Below are positions 47,166 through 55,821 of a stretch of 64,000 nucleotides of DNA, piece by piece. The stretch comes from VRUE01 sp963728365. GTDB taxonomy: Bacteria; Actinomycetota; Thermoleophilia; Solirubrobacterales; 70-9. The stretch spans positions 1,674,001 through 1,738,000 of the forward strand of contig CAVSJI010000001.1 of the NCBI GenBank assembly GCA_963728365.1, given 5' to 3'. The notes beneath the pieces were generated by a model. It was not told the DNA's origin. It did not search any database and saw only the letters and a list, made by a program, of their open reading frames with translations. The first letter of the stretch is position 1. Every line of letters starts with the position of its first letter. The translations under genes were made by a program, and so were the position numbers.

Positions 47166-48893
47166 CTACGGGTTGTCGGTGTGGCCGAGGCCGGGCACCG
47201 GGTGGCCTTCCCTGGTTATGGCGCAGAGGGTTGGGCCGGGGTCGAAGGAGTCGACGAAGGCGCGGCCTGAGGCGCTGCCGATGGCGGGGCGGCCGGGGGC
47301 AGGGGAGCTGCCGCGGCCGCACTGGATCGAGAAGTCGCGGATGCCGTCGCGGGCGTCGATGTTGTCTTCGCCGCCGCCGCCGTAGAAGCGGTCGCGGCCG
47401 GGCTGGCCGAGCATCGAGTTGGGACCCGCGTCTCCCACGAGGACGTCGTTGTCGAAGGAGCCCTCCATGTCCTCGTCGCTGGAGGAGAGGCGGACCCTGT
47501 GGCAGTGGGGGACGACGTCGATCCAGGCGGCGTGAGCGGGGAAGGAGACGTGCAGGATGCCGGGGTGTTCGGGCGTCTCGGCGAATGAGGCGTCGTCGCG
47601 GCCCGGGCCGCCGACCAGGGCGCCCCCGGCGCAGCCGCCGCCGGCGGCCAGCAGGTCGCCGTCGCCTTCGCCGTAGAGGAAGGTCGGGCCGGGACGGCTG
47701 CCGACCAGCCCGTCGGAGCCGTCGCCGCCGTAGAGCTTGTCGGCCCCGTAGCCGGCCTCGATCAGGTCGTCCTCGGGGCCGCCGTGGATCGTGTCGTCGC
47801 CGTAGCCGCCGGCGATACGCACGTTCTGGGCGCCCTCCAGCGAGCCTTCGACGGTGAGGCTGTCCCGGCCGGGGCCGAGGTCGGCGGTCAGCCAGCGGGC
47901 CGGGCCGTCGGCCGGGCAGTTGACCTGCACGGCGCTGACCCGGTCGCAGCCGCGCCCGGTCGCGATCCCCTTCGTCGCGGTGACACCGAAGGTCGAGGTC
48001 GCTTCGTCGAGGGAGACGACGAAGTGGTCGGAACCGGGACCGCCGACGATCTCCAGGCCGCCGCCGCCTTCGGGGCTCGCGGGGAAGGGACGGTCCAGTT
48101 CGACGTAGGCCGAGGCCTTCAGCTTCGCTTCGCGACCGCAGGAGCGAGTGCGCCCGCGGGCGCCGCTGCAGCGGTCCGTCCCCTGGCCGCCGTCGATCTC
48201 GTCGCGTCCTCCGCCGCCGCGGATCAGATCGTCGCCGGGGCCGCCGTCGATCAGGTTGGCCCGGTGGTTGCCGATCAGGGTGTCCTCGAAGGCCGAGCCT
48301 TCAATGTCGTCGACGCGGTAGATGCGGTCGTGGCCGTCGCCCCAGGCGCGGTGGCGGGCGAGGTTGACCTTGACCCCGCCGCCCTTCTTGCCGGCGCCGA
48401 CGTCGGTGGCGAATGAGACGATGTCCCCCTTGCCGGCGCCGCCATCCATGCGGTCGTAGCCGTAGTCGCCGTGGACCAGGTCGGAGTCGCCGGGGCCGCC
48501 GTTGATCGTGTCGATCCCGAGGCTGCCGGCGACCTCGTCGTGGTCGCCCGGCCCGCCGGTCAGCTGGTCGTCGCCGAGGTCGCCAACGACCCGGTCCCAG
48601 CTGCCCGCACCGCCGTCGAGCATGTCGTTGCCGCGCCCGCCGTGAATCAGGTCGGCACCCGGGCCGCCGCAGATCAGGTCGTTGCCGAGGCTGCCGAAGA
48701 TCTCGTCGTCACCGCCCCCGCCCCAGATCACGTCGCGTTCGGGAGTGCCGTGCAGCACGTCGTCGCCTTCGGTGCCGACGATCGTCGGCACCGCCCCGCG
48801 ACAGCGCGGCGCTTCTTCTGCGGACGGCGCGGCCGCCGCGAGGGAGGACGTCAACAGGACGGCAAGGGTCAAGGGCAGGAGGAGCTTCCTCAT
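47166..48893 (-). CDS. Secreted RTX-type calcium-binding repeat protein
   Basis: A 575-aa protein with a signal peptide (KLLLPLTLAVLLTSSLAAAAPS). Many GGxGxDxxx nonapeptides form two beta-roll blocks, about 40-270 (GGGGDDEIFGSLGNDLICGG, GGRGNDMLDGG) and 375-545 (GGYGDDTIHGGPEDDLIEAG, GGDGSDGL). They bind Ca2+ outside the cell. The C-terminus (GPTLCAITREGHPVPG) lacks a catalytic domain or a T1SS-type tail, and the signal peptide points to Sec export. Possibly adhesive or structural. ATG 48893 is preferred to the longer frame reaching 48950. Confidence 0.85.
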   Translation of the reverse strand: MRKLLLPLTLAVLLTSSLAAAAPSAEEAPRCRGAVPTIVGTEGDDVLHGTPERDVIWGGGGDDEIFGSLGNDLICGGPGADLIHGGRGNDMLDGGAGSWDRVVGDLGDDQLTGGPGDHDEVAGSLGIDTINGGPGDSDLVHGDYGYDRMDGGAGKGDIVSFATDVGAGKKGGGVKVNLARHRAWGDGHDRIYRVDDIEGSAFEDTLIGNHRANLIDGGPGDDLIRGGGGRDEIDGGQGTDRCSGARGRTRSCGREAKLKASAYVELDRPFPASPEGGGGLEIVGGPGSDHFVVSLDEATSTFGVTATKGIATGRGCDRVSAVQVNCPADGPARWLTADLGPGRDSLTVEGSLEGAQNVRIAGGYGDDTIHGGPEDDLIEAGYGADKLYGGDGSDGLVGSRPGPTFLYGEGDGDLLAAGGGCAGGALVGGPGRDDASFAETPEHPGILHVSFPAHAAWIDVVPHCHRVRLSSSDEDMEGSFDNDVLVGDAGPNSMLGQPGRDRFYGGGGEDNIDARDGIRDFSIQCGRGSSPAPGRPAIGSASGRAFVDSFDPGPTLCAITREGHPVPGLGHTDNP

Positions 48894-48975
48894 CGCTGCC
48901 CGCCTAAACGGCTTGCGGCCCGTGAAGTTGTGGTGGCCACCGCACGGCACCCTATTCGGGCCTTCGGCCGAGTGC

Positions 48976-50343
48976 TCAGGCGCTGCGGATCAGCTTCTTG
49001 TTGACGAACTCATCGGCGCCGTAGCGGCCCAGCTCGCGGCCGAAGCCCGAGCGCTTGAAGCCGCCGAACGGCAGCTCGGGACTGTCGGCGCCGACCAGGT
49101 TGACGTAGACCATGCCGGCTTCGATCCGATCGGCGACCCGCTCAGCCTGCTCGGGGTCGGTCGTCATCACGTAGGAGCCGAGCCCGAACGGGGTCTGGTT
49201 GGCGAGCTCGACCGCCTCCTCCTCGGAGCCGACCCGGTAGACCTGGGCGACGGGGCCGAAGAACTCTTCCTGGGAGGCCTCGGCGCCCGGCTCGATCCCG
49301 GCGAGGATCGTCGGCTCGAAGAAGTTGCCCTCGCGCTTGCCGCCGAGGACGACCTCGGCGCCGGCGTCGATCGCCCGCTTGACCTGATCCTCGAGCCGGT
49401 CGGCGGCGGTCTCCGAGGAGAGCGGTCCGACGGCGGTGTCCTCGGCGGTCGGGTCGCCCGGCGTCGAGGCGGCCAGGATCGCCTTGAACTTCTCGAGGAA
49501 CTCGTCGTAGAGCTCGTCGGCGACGATGAAGCGCTTGGCCGCGTTGCACGATTGGCCGGCGTTGTCGAGGCGCGCTTCGGCAGCCGCCGTCGCCGCCGCC
49601 TCGAGGTCGTCGGAGCCGAGCAGGATGAAGGGATCCGAGCCGCCCAGCTCGAGCACGACCTTCTTCAGGTTGCGGCCGGCGACCTCGGCGACCGCCGCGC
49701 CGGCCCGCTCGGAGCCGGTGACCGAGACGCCGTGCACGCGCGGGTCGGCGATTACCCACTCGATCTGCTCGTTGCTTGCGTAGACGTTCTCGTAGGCCCC
49801 CTCCGGAAAGCCGGCGTCGTCGAAGATCCGCTGCATCGCCTCGGCCGATTCCGGGCACTGCGGCGCGTGCTTGAGCAGGATCGGGTTGCCGATCGCCAGG
49901 TTCGGGGCGGCGAAGCGGGCCACCTGGTAATAGGGAAAGTTCCAGGGCATGATCCCGAGCAGGACGCCGAAGGCGCTGCGGCGGACCAGCGCCGTGCCCC
50001 CGCCGTCGAGCAGGGAGATCGGCTCGTCCGCCATCAACTGCTCGGCGCTGTCGGAGTAGTAGGCGTAGATTTCGGCGGTGAAGTCGACCTCGCCAAGCGC
50101 CTGCTCGACCGGCTTGCCCATCTCGCGGACGATGATCTCGGCCAGCCGCTCGCGCCGCTCGACGTGCAGCTCGCCGACCGTGCGGATCAGCGCCGCCCGC
50201 TCGGACACGGTCGAGGAGCCGGTCCAGCTCCTGTAGGCGGCGTCGGCGCGCCCGATCGCCGCGCGCAGGTCGGCGTCGCTGATCTGCGGGTACTCCTTGA
50301 CCCTCTCGCCGGTGGCGGGGTTGACGACCGCGTAGCTGCTCAT
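48976..50343 (-). CDS. NAD(P)-dependent succinate-semialdehyde dehydrogenase-type ALDH
   Basis: A 455-aa aldehyde dehydrogenase. The cofactor site region is GIMPWNFPYYQVARFAAPNL, with VSVTGSERAG and the general base in LELGGSDPFILL. The nucleophile Cys is in LDNAGQSCNAAKRF (about 262). The short form with PWNFPYYQ and GQSCNAAKR is typical of GabD/Sad-like succinate-semialdehyde dehydrogenases. It overlaps ald by 4 bp. With the aminotransferase upstream it would finish amine breakdown: semialdehyde to succinate (inference from context). Confidence 0.9.
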   Translation of the reverse strand: MSSYAVVNPATGERVKEYPQISDADLRAAIGRADAAYRSWTGSSTVSERAALIRTVGELHVERRERLAEIIVREMGKPVEQALGEVDFTAEIYAYYSDSAEQLMADEPISLLDGGGTALVRRSAFGVLLGIMPWNFPYYQVARFAAPNLAIGNPILLKHAPQCPESAEAMQRIFDDAGFPEGAYENVYASNEQIEWVIADPRVHGVSVTGSERAGAAVAEVAGRNLKKVVLELGGSDPFILLGSDDLEAAATAAAEARLDNAGQSCNAAKRFIVADELYDEFLEKFKAILAASTPGDPTAEDTAVGPLSSETAADRLEDQVKRAIDAGAEVVLGGKREGNFFEPTILAGIEPGAEASQEEFFGPVAQVYRVGSEEEAVELANQTPFGLGSYVMTTDPEQAERVADRIEAGMVYVNLVGADSPELPFGGFKRSGFGRELGRYGADEFVNKKLIRSA

Positions 50344-51485
50344 CTGCTCTTCTCCTTCTCTGTCTGGTCGAGACCAAGGGCGTCCTCGACCGGTACGTGC
50401 CGATCGCCGACTCCCTCCGCCACGGCGGGGTGGGTCACCGCGCCGCCGGCGACGTTGACGCCGGGCCGCAGGCCAGGGTCCCGGCGGATCGCTTCGGCGA
50501 CGCCGCGGTCGGCGAGCGCGATCGCGTAAGGCATCGTCGCGTTGGTCAGCGCGTGGGTCGAGGTGATCGGCACCGCGCCGGGCATGTTGGCGACGCAGTA
50601 GTGGGTGATCCCGTCGACCTCGAAGGTCGGCTCGTGGTGGGTGGTCGGCCGCGAGGTCTCGAAGCAGCCGCCCTGGTCGATCGCCACGTCAACCAGGACC
50701 GCGCCCGGCTTCATCAGCCCCAGCTGCTCGCGGCGCACGACGAAGGGCGCGCGGGCGCCGTGGACGAGCACCGCGCCGATCACCAGGTCGGCCCGCGGCA
50801 GCATCTCCTCGATCGCCAGCGTGGTCGAGAAGACGGTCGAGCAGCTGCCGGAGAAGTCGACCTCGAGCTCGCGCAGGCGGTCGATCGAGTTGTCGAAGAC
50901 GAAGACGTCGGCGCCCATGCCGATCGCGACGAAGGCGGCGTTCATGCCGACCACGCCACCGCCGATCACGATCACGTTGGCGGCGGCGACCCCGGGCACG
51001 CCGCCGAGCAGGATGCCGCGCCCACCCAGGGGCTTCTCCAGCATGAAGGCGCCGGCCTGGGCGGCGATCTTGCCGGCGATCTCGCTCATCGGCGCCAGCA
51101 GCGGCAACCGGCCGTGGGGGTCCTCGACCGTCTCGTAGGCGACGCAGGTGGCGCCGGAGCCGCGCAGGCCGCGGGTCAGCTCCGGGTCGGGCGCCAGATG
51201 CAGGTAGGTGAAGAGCAGCTGGCCCGGGCGCAGCATCTCGACCTCCATGGGCTGGGGCTCCTTCACCTTGAGCACCATCTCGGCCTCGCCGAAGACCGCG
51301 TCGGCGTCGGGGACGATGCGGGCGCCCTGCGCCTCGAAGTCCGCGTCGGCGATCGCCGAGCCCTCTCCGGCCCCGGCCTCGATCAGCACCTCGTGACCGT
51401 GCACCGCCATCTCGCGCACGCCGGCCGGGGTGATCGCCACCCGGTACTCGTCGGGCTTGATCTCAGCGGGGACCCCGACCCTCAT
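50340..51485 (-). CDS. ald: Alanine dehydrogenase
   Basis: A 381-aa enzyme that interconverts alanine with pyruvate and ammonia using NAD. MRVGVPAEIKPDEYRVAITPAGV is the N-terminal substrate domain, read here in blocks. The catalytic Lys/His region is VLKVKEPQP...LLFTYLHLAPD, the NAD loop is VIVIGGGVVGMNAAF (about 166-180), and HYCVANMPGAVPITSTHALTNATMPY is diagnostic. The overlaps (stop with SSADH start, start with pucR stop) make a rigid operon. It can recycle alanine formed when a pyruvate-dependent transaminase uses amines. Confidence 0.93.
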   Translation of the reverse strand: MRVGVPAEIKPDEYRVAITPAGVREMAVHGHEVLIEAGAGEGSAIADADFEAQGARIVPDADAVFGEAEMVLKVKEPQPMEVEMLRPGQLLFTYLHLAPDPELTRGLRGSGATCVAYETVEDPHGRLPLLAPMSEIAGKIAAQAGAFMLEKPLGGRGILLGGVPGVAAANVIVIGGGVVGMNAAFVAIGMGADVFVFDNSIDRLRELEVDFSGSCSTVFSTTLAIEEMLPRADLVIGAVLVHGARAPFVVRREQLGLMKPGAVLVDVAIDQGGCFETSRPTTHHEPTFEVDGITHYCVANMPGAVPITSTHALTNATMPYAIALADRGVAEAIRRDPGLRPGVNVAGGAVTHPAVAEGVGDRHVPVEDALGLDQTEKEKSR

Positions 51486-53038
51486 GCGACGAGCTCCCTC
51501 GCGCGGAGCGCCAGCCAAAACTCGATCCGGTCGTGGGCGCGCGAGAGGTCGCGGCCGGTCAGCTCTTCGACTTTGCGCATCCGGTAGCGCAGCGTGTGGC
51601 GGTGGCAGTAGACCTCGCGAGCCGCTTTCTCCCACTGGCCGTTCTGCTCGATGAAGGCCTCGAGCGAGCGCAGCAGCTCGCCGCCGTACTCCTCGTCGCC
51701 CTCCTCGATCGGGCCGAGCACGCTGTCGCAGTAGAGCTTCAGCGCGTCGTCGTCCTGGATCGAGAGCAGCAGGGTGAAGGCGCCGAGGTCGCGCCAAGAG
51801 GCGACCTCCGGGCCGCTGCCGTTGCCGATCGCGGTCGCCTCGAGGGCGCAACGCGCCTCGTGGAAGGAATGGCGCAGCTGCTCGGGCGACGCCGGGCGGC
51901 TGGCGGCGGCGCGGACCATGCCACGGTCGACCATCAGCGCTTTGCGGGCGTCGGCGGCGAGGTCGACGGGGTCGCGATCGGCGGCGTCGACCACAGCGCA
52001 AAGCAGCTCGCGGCGGCCGCTGGCGTGCGGTGCGACGACCGCGGGGCAGGCGTCGGCGGCCAGCGCTCGTTCCAGCACCGGCTCGGCGGCGGCCGGGTCG
52101 TCGAGCGCGAAGACCAGCACCGCGGCTTCCTCGCCGATCCCGAAGGGCTCCAACCGGCGGCGCAGCTCGCTCGGCTCGAGCCGGCCGCCGAGCGCCCCGG
52201 CGAGCACGTCGCCGGCCAGCCGCCGCTCGGTCTCGCGGGCGACGCGGCGGCGCATCAGCTCGAGCGCCACGACGGCGACCGCCTGCTGAAGGATCAGCCG
52301 CTCGAAGTCGCCGAGGCCGCCCGAGTCGCGGACGATCACCACCCAGGCCTGGGGCGGCCCGCCGCCGGGCGAGATCACCGGGTGGGCGAGAGCGCGGCCG
52401 GCGACCGCCGGGTGCGAGGGGACGAAGGGGTGGCCGTCGGCGGCGTGGGCGAGCGCTTCGGAGCGGATCGCCTTGACCGCCTCGGCCGAGAGCTCGCGGC
52501 GGAATCCGCGCCCGGCGAGCCGCTCGCCACGGCCACCGAGGATCGCCACCGTGCCGCCCACCGCCGAGGCGATCGTCGCGACGATCTCCTCCAGGCCGCG
52601 CTCTTCGAGGACGAGCCGCTCGAGTCGCCGCTGTACGGCGATGCCGCGCTGCAACACCTCGTACTGCTCGTTGACGAGGCGAGCGAAGGCCTTCTCGGTG
52701 ATCGCGATGAACGGAGTCGAGTAAGGCACCTCGAAAAGCGGGAAGTCGCGTTTGCGCGCCTCCTCGACGAGGGCTTTGGGCAGCTTCTCGTGGCTGAAGC
52801 CCAGGCCGAACCCGAGCCCGGCGAGATTGTGCTCGGCGAGCCGTTTGACGAAGGCGCGCTGCTTGGCGGCGGAGTCAAGCGGGATCCCGGTGGTCAGCAT
52901 CAACTCTCCCCCGGAGAGCCACGGGGTCGGGTCCTCGAGCTCGGAGATGTGGACCCAGCGGACCGGCGCGTTGGCGGCGTCGGCGCCCGCCACGAGCTCG
53001 AGCTCCAGTTCGTCGAGCAGGCTTTGTACGGTGAGCAC
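51482..53038 (-). CDS. pucR: PucR-family transcriptional regulator
   Basis: A 518-aa regulator. The N-terminal PucR domain (about 1-125) begins MLTVQSLLDELELELVAG and includes WLSGGELMLTTGIPLD and GLGFGLGF. A GGDEF-like CdaR middle lies near 290-400. The C-terminal PucR-type HTH reads AFIEQNGQWEKAAREVYCHRHTLRYRMRKVEELTGRDL, written in parts. Members activate purine, amino-acid or polyamine use genes. It overlaps ald by 4 bp and follows the aminotransferase by 8 bases, so it sits inside the operon it probably controls. Confidence 0.9.
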   Translation of the reverse strand: MLTVQSLLDELELELVAGADAANAPVRWVHISELEDPTPWLSGGELMLTTGIPLDSAAKQRAFVKRLAEHNLAGLGFGLGFSHEKLPKALVEEARKRDFPLFEVPYSTPFIAITEKAFARLVNEQYEVLQRGIAVQRRLERLVLEERGLEEIVATIASAVGGTVAILGGRGERLAGRGFRRELSAEAVKAIRSEALAHAADGHPFVPSHPAVAGRALAHPVISPGGGPPQAWVVIVRDSGGLGDFERLILQQAVAVVALELMRRRVARETERRLAGDVLAGALGGRLEPSELRRRLEPFGIGEEAAVLVFALDDPAAAEPVLERALAADACPAVVAPHASGRRELLCAVVDAADRDPVDLAADARKALMVDRGMVRAAASRPASPEQLRHSFHEARCALEATAIGNGSGPEVASWRDLGAFTLLLSIQDDDALKLYCDSVLGPIEEGDEEYGGELLRSLEAFIEQNGQWEKAAREVYCHRHTLRYRMRKVEELTGRDLSRAHDRIEFWLALRARELVA

Positions 53039-53046
53039 GGCGGCGC

Positions 53047-54441
53047 CTACCGTTGGACCCGCTCCCAGGCCTCACTGAGCACGCCGTGCAGGACCTCGTG
53101 GATCTCTTCGAATTGCTCGGTGTCGGCGATCAACGGCGGCGCCAACTGGATCACAGGGTCGCCGCGGTCGTCGGCGCGGCAGATCAGCCCGCGCTTGTAG
53201 AGCTCGCCGGAGAGGAACCCGCGCAGCAGGTCCTCGGCTTCCTCGTCGCTGAAGCTCTCCTTCGTCTCGCGGTCCTTGACCAGCTCGATCGCCTGGAAGT
53301 AGCCGGCGCCGCGCACGTCGCCGACGATCGGCAGGTCGTGCAGGGTCTCGAGCATCTGGCGGAACTCGCCCTCCTTGGCGAGCACGTGGCCGCAGAGATC
53401 CTCGCGCTCGAAGACGTCGAGGTTGGCCATCGCGATCGCCGAGGCGAGCGGGTGGCCGGCGAAGGTGAAGCCGTGCGCGAAGGTGGTGGCATCGCCTTCG
53501 AGGAAGGGGGCGGCGACCGCGTCGGAGGCGACCACCGCGCCCATTGGCGCGTAGGCCGAGGTCATCGCCTTGGCGACGGTGACGATGTCGGGTTGGTAGC
53601 CGAAGCGCTGGCAACCGAAGTAGTGGCCGAGCCGGCCCCAGGCGCAGATCACCTCGTCGGAGATCATCAGCACGTCGTAGCGGTCGCAGATCTCGCGCAC
53701 CCGCTCGAAGTAGCCGTCGGGCGGGACGAAGCAGCCGCCGGCGTTCTGGACCGGCTCGAGGATCACCGCGGCGACGGTCTCCGGGCCCTCGAACTGGATC
53801 CGCTCCTCGATCGCGGTCGCCGCCCAGAGCGGGTGGCGGTCCTCGGGCCAGCGGTAGAGGTTCGTGTTCGGCACGTGGCAGCCCCCCGGCGCCAGCGGCT
53901 CGAACTGCGAGCGCAGCTCGGTGATCCCGGTCGCCGAGAGGGCGCCCAGGGAGGTGCCGTGGTAGGCGATCTCGCGGGCGATCACCTTGTGCTTCTGGCC
54001 CTTGCCCAGCAGCCGGTGGTAGTTGCGCGCCATCTTCAGCGCCGACTCGACCGCCTCCGAGCCGCCGGAGGTGAAGAAGACGCGGTTGAGGTCGCCGGGG
54101 GCGAGGTCCGCGATCCGCGCGGCGAGCTCGATCGCCCGCGGGTGGGCGTAGCTCCACAGCGTGTAGAAGTCGAGCTCTTCGACCTGGCGCGCCGCCGCCT
54201 CGCCGAGCTCGGTGCGGCCGTGACCGGCGTTGACGCAGAAGAGGCCGGAGAGGCCGTCCAGGTAGCGGTTGCCGTGGTCGTCGTAGACGTAACAACCGTC
54301 GCCGCGGACGATGATCGGTATCTCGTGGTCGGGCCCGTAGGACCCCATCCGCGAGAAGTGCATCCAGAGGTGGCGCCGAGCGGTCTCCTGCAAGCCGCTG
54401 CCCTGCGCGGTCTCCGAGTCGGGTCGCGAGGCTACGGCCAT
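53047..54441 (-). CDS. Class III omega-aminotransferase (probably pyruvate-dependent)
   Basis: A 464-aa PLP enzyme. LSGLFCVNAGHGRTELGEAAA is the N-terminal substrate motif, FFTSGGSEAVESALKMAR the phosphate-binding loop, and ISDEVICAWGRLG contains the PLP-pyridine Asp. The Schiff-base Lys is in DIVTVAKAMTSAYAPMGAVV (about 280), and FAHGFTFAGHPLASA closes the site. It resembles putrescine/beta-alanine-pyruvate transaminases (SpuC type). Start ATG 54441 follows GAGGAGGAGAG. It is first in the operon aminotransferase-pucR-ald-SSADH, divergent from pot genes. Confidence 0.92.
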   Translation of the reverse strand: MAVASRPDSETAQGSGLQETARRHLWMHFSRMGSYGPDHEIPIIVRGDGCYVYDDHGNRYLDGLSGLFCVNAGHGRTELGEAAARQVEELDFYTLWSYAHPRAIELAARIADLAPGDLNRVFFTSGGSEAVESALKMARNYHRLLGKGQKHKVIAREIAYHGTSLGALSATGITELRSQFEPLAPGGCHVPNTNLYRWPEDRHPLWAATAIEERIQFEGPETVAAVILEPVQNAGGCFVPPDGYFERVREICDRYDVLMISDEVICAWGRLGHYFGCQRFGYQPDIVTVAKAMTSAYAPMGAVVASDAVAAPFLEGDATTFAHGFTFAGHPLASAIAMANLDVFEREDLCGHVLAKEGEFRQMLETLHDLPIVGDVRGAGYFQAIELVKDRETKESFSDEEAEDLLRGFLSGELYKRGLICRADDRGDPVIQLAPPLIADTEQFEEIHEVLHGVLSEAWERVQR

Positions 54442-54532
54442 ATATCTCTCCTCCTCATGCTTCGACGCTGTGGACAAACGTAGACCTGGTATAGCGCACT
54501 GGCAATGTCCGGCCGGGCAATCGTCGAGGATC

Positions 54533-54555
54533 TCCTTGTACTAAGAGTACAAGGA
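54533..54555. promoter_or_regulatory. 9-bp perfect palindrome in the aminotransferase/pot divergent region
   Basis: TCCTTGTAC-TAAGA-GTACAAGGA (54533-54555) lies midway in the 211-base gap. It could be an operator for PucR or an RNA hairpin. The same gap has an imperfect GCACCC/GGGTGC dyad near 54568-54588. Confidence 0.5.
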
Positions 54556-54620
54556 CAGCCGGGGCAATGCACCCAATTTTGGGGTGCCCCACCGGCGCGC
54601 AGCGCTACCTTCATATGAGA

Positions 54621-54633
54621 CTCCAGTCTGGAG
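54621..54633 (+). promoter_or_regulatory. CTCCAG-T-CTGGAG dyad just upstream of potA
   Basis: A perfect 6-bp dyad around one base sits 20 bases before the potA ATG, next to a TTCATATGA -10-like stretch. It is well placed to block transcription or initiation of the transporter operon. The binding protein is unknown. Confidence 0.45.
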
Positions 54634-54652
54634 CACGTGTTAGGAGGAGGGA

Positions 54653-55816
54653 ATGGGTTCGGACATACGAAGCGTCGAGTTGCTGGACGTCACCAAGCGC
54701 TTCGGCAGCCTTGTCGCCGTCGATGACCTGAACCTGAACCTCGGCCGCGGGGAATTCTTTACCCTGCTCGGGCCCAGCGGCTGCGGCAAGACGACGACGC
54801 TGCGAATGATCGCCGGCTTCGAGCGGCCGAGCGAGGGCGGGATCCGGATCGAGGGGGTCGATGTCGCCGAGGAGCCGCCGCACCGTCGCCCGACCAACAC
54901 CGTCTTTCAAAGCTACGCCCTCTTCCCCCACCTCAGCGTCGAGGACAACGTCGCCTTCGGCCTGCGACGCAAGCGGATCGGCAAGGCTGAGATCGCCGAG
55001 CGGGTCGCCGCCGAGCTCAAGCGGGTCGGGCTCGGCGGCGAGGCGAAGCGCCGCCCGGCGCAGCTCTCGGGCGGCATGCAGCAGCGCGTCGCGCTGGCCC
55101 GGGCGCTGGTCAACCTGCCCAAGGTGCTGCTCCTCGACGAGCCGCTCGGAGCGCTTGACCTGAAGCTGCGCAAGGGCTTGCAGGTGGAGCTGAAGCGGAT
55201 CCAGCGCGAGGTCGGGATCACCTTCGTCTACGTCACCCACGACCAGGAGGAGGCGCTGACGATGAGCGACCGGATCGCGGTGATGAACCGCGGCCGGGTC
55301 GAGCAGGTCGGCACGCCCGAGGAGGTCTACGAGCAACCCGCGACCACCTTCGTCGCCGGCTTCATTGGCGTCTCCAACCTGCTGCCGGCGACCGTCGCGA
55401 GCCCTGGCGAGGTGAAGCTCGACCACGGCCCGGCGGTGCGCGCCGACGCAGGGGGGATGAGCGTCGGCGAACGCTGCCACGCGGTGGTGCGGCCCGAGAA
55501 GCTGCGCGTGGCGACGATCGGCGGGGAGGACGCGAGCCCGAACGGCCTGCCGCGGGTCGAGGGCCTGGTCGAGAGCTCGCTGTACCTCGGCACCTCGACC
55601 CAGATCGCGGTCGACCTTGGCGAGGACGTGCGGATGACGGTGCTCGTCCCCAATGCCGACGAGGCCGAGCGCCAGCGACTTCCCGGCGGCGGCGCCCGGG
55701 TTGCGCTGAGCTGGGAGCCCGAGCACATGCACCTGGTCCGCTCCTCGCCCGGCAGCGGAGACGAGGGCAACGCACTCCGCGCTGACGATGAGCTGCAAAC
55801 AATGACGAGAGGGTGA
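54653..55816 (+). CDS. potA: Spermidine/putrescine-type ABC transporter ATPase
   Basis: A 387-aa ATPase. Walker A is LLGPSGCGKTTTLRMIAG (about 37-54), the Q-loop is NTVFQSYALFPH, the signature is QLSGGMQQRVALARAL, Walker B is LLLDEPLGALD, and the switch His is in YVTHDQEEAL. A C-terminal TOBE domain (about 290-365, GLVESSLYLGTSTQIAVDL) is typical of polyamine importers. ATG 54653 follows AGGAGGAGGG. It is first of a four-gene operon. Confidence 0.94.
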   Translation: MGSDIRSVELLDVTKRFGSLVAVDDLNLNLGRGEFFTLLGPSGCGKTTTLRMIAGFERPSEGGIRIEGVDVAEEPPHRRPTNTVFQSYALFPHLSVEDNVAFGLRRKRIGKAEIAERVAAELKRVGLGGEAKRRPAQLSGGMQQRVALARALVNLPKVLLLDEPLGALDLKLRKGLQVELKRIQREVGITFVYVTHDQEEALTMSDRIAVMNRGRVEQVGTPEEVYEQPATTFVAGFIGVSNLLPATVASPGEVKLDHGPAVRADAGGMSVGERCHAVVRPEKLRVATIGGEDASPNGLPRVEGLVESSLYLGTSTQIAVDLGEDVRMTVLVPNADEAERQRLPGGGARVALSWEPEHMHLVRSSPGSGDEGNALRADDELQTMTRG

Positions 55817-55821
55817 AGACG

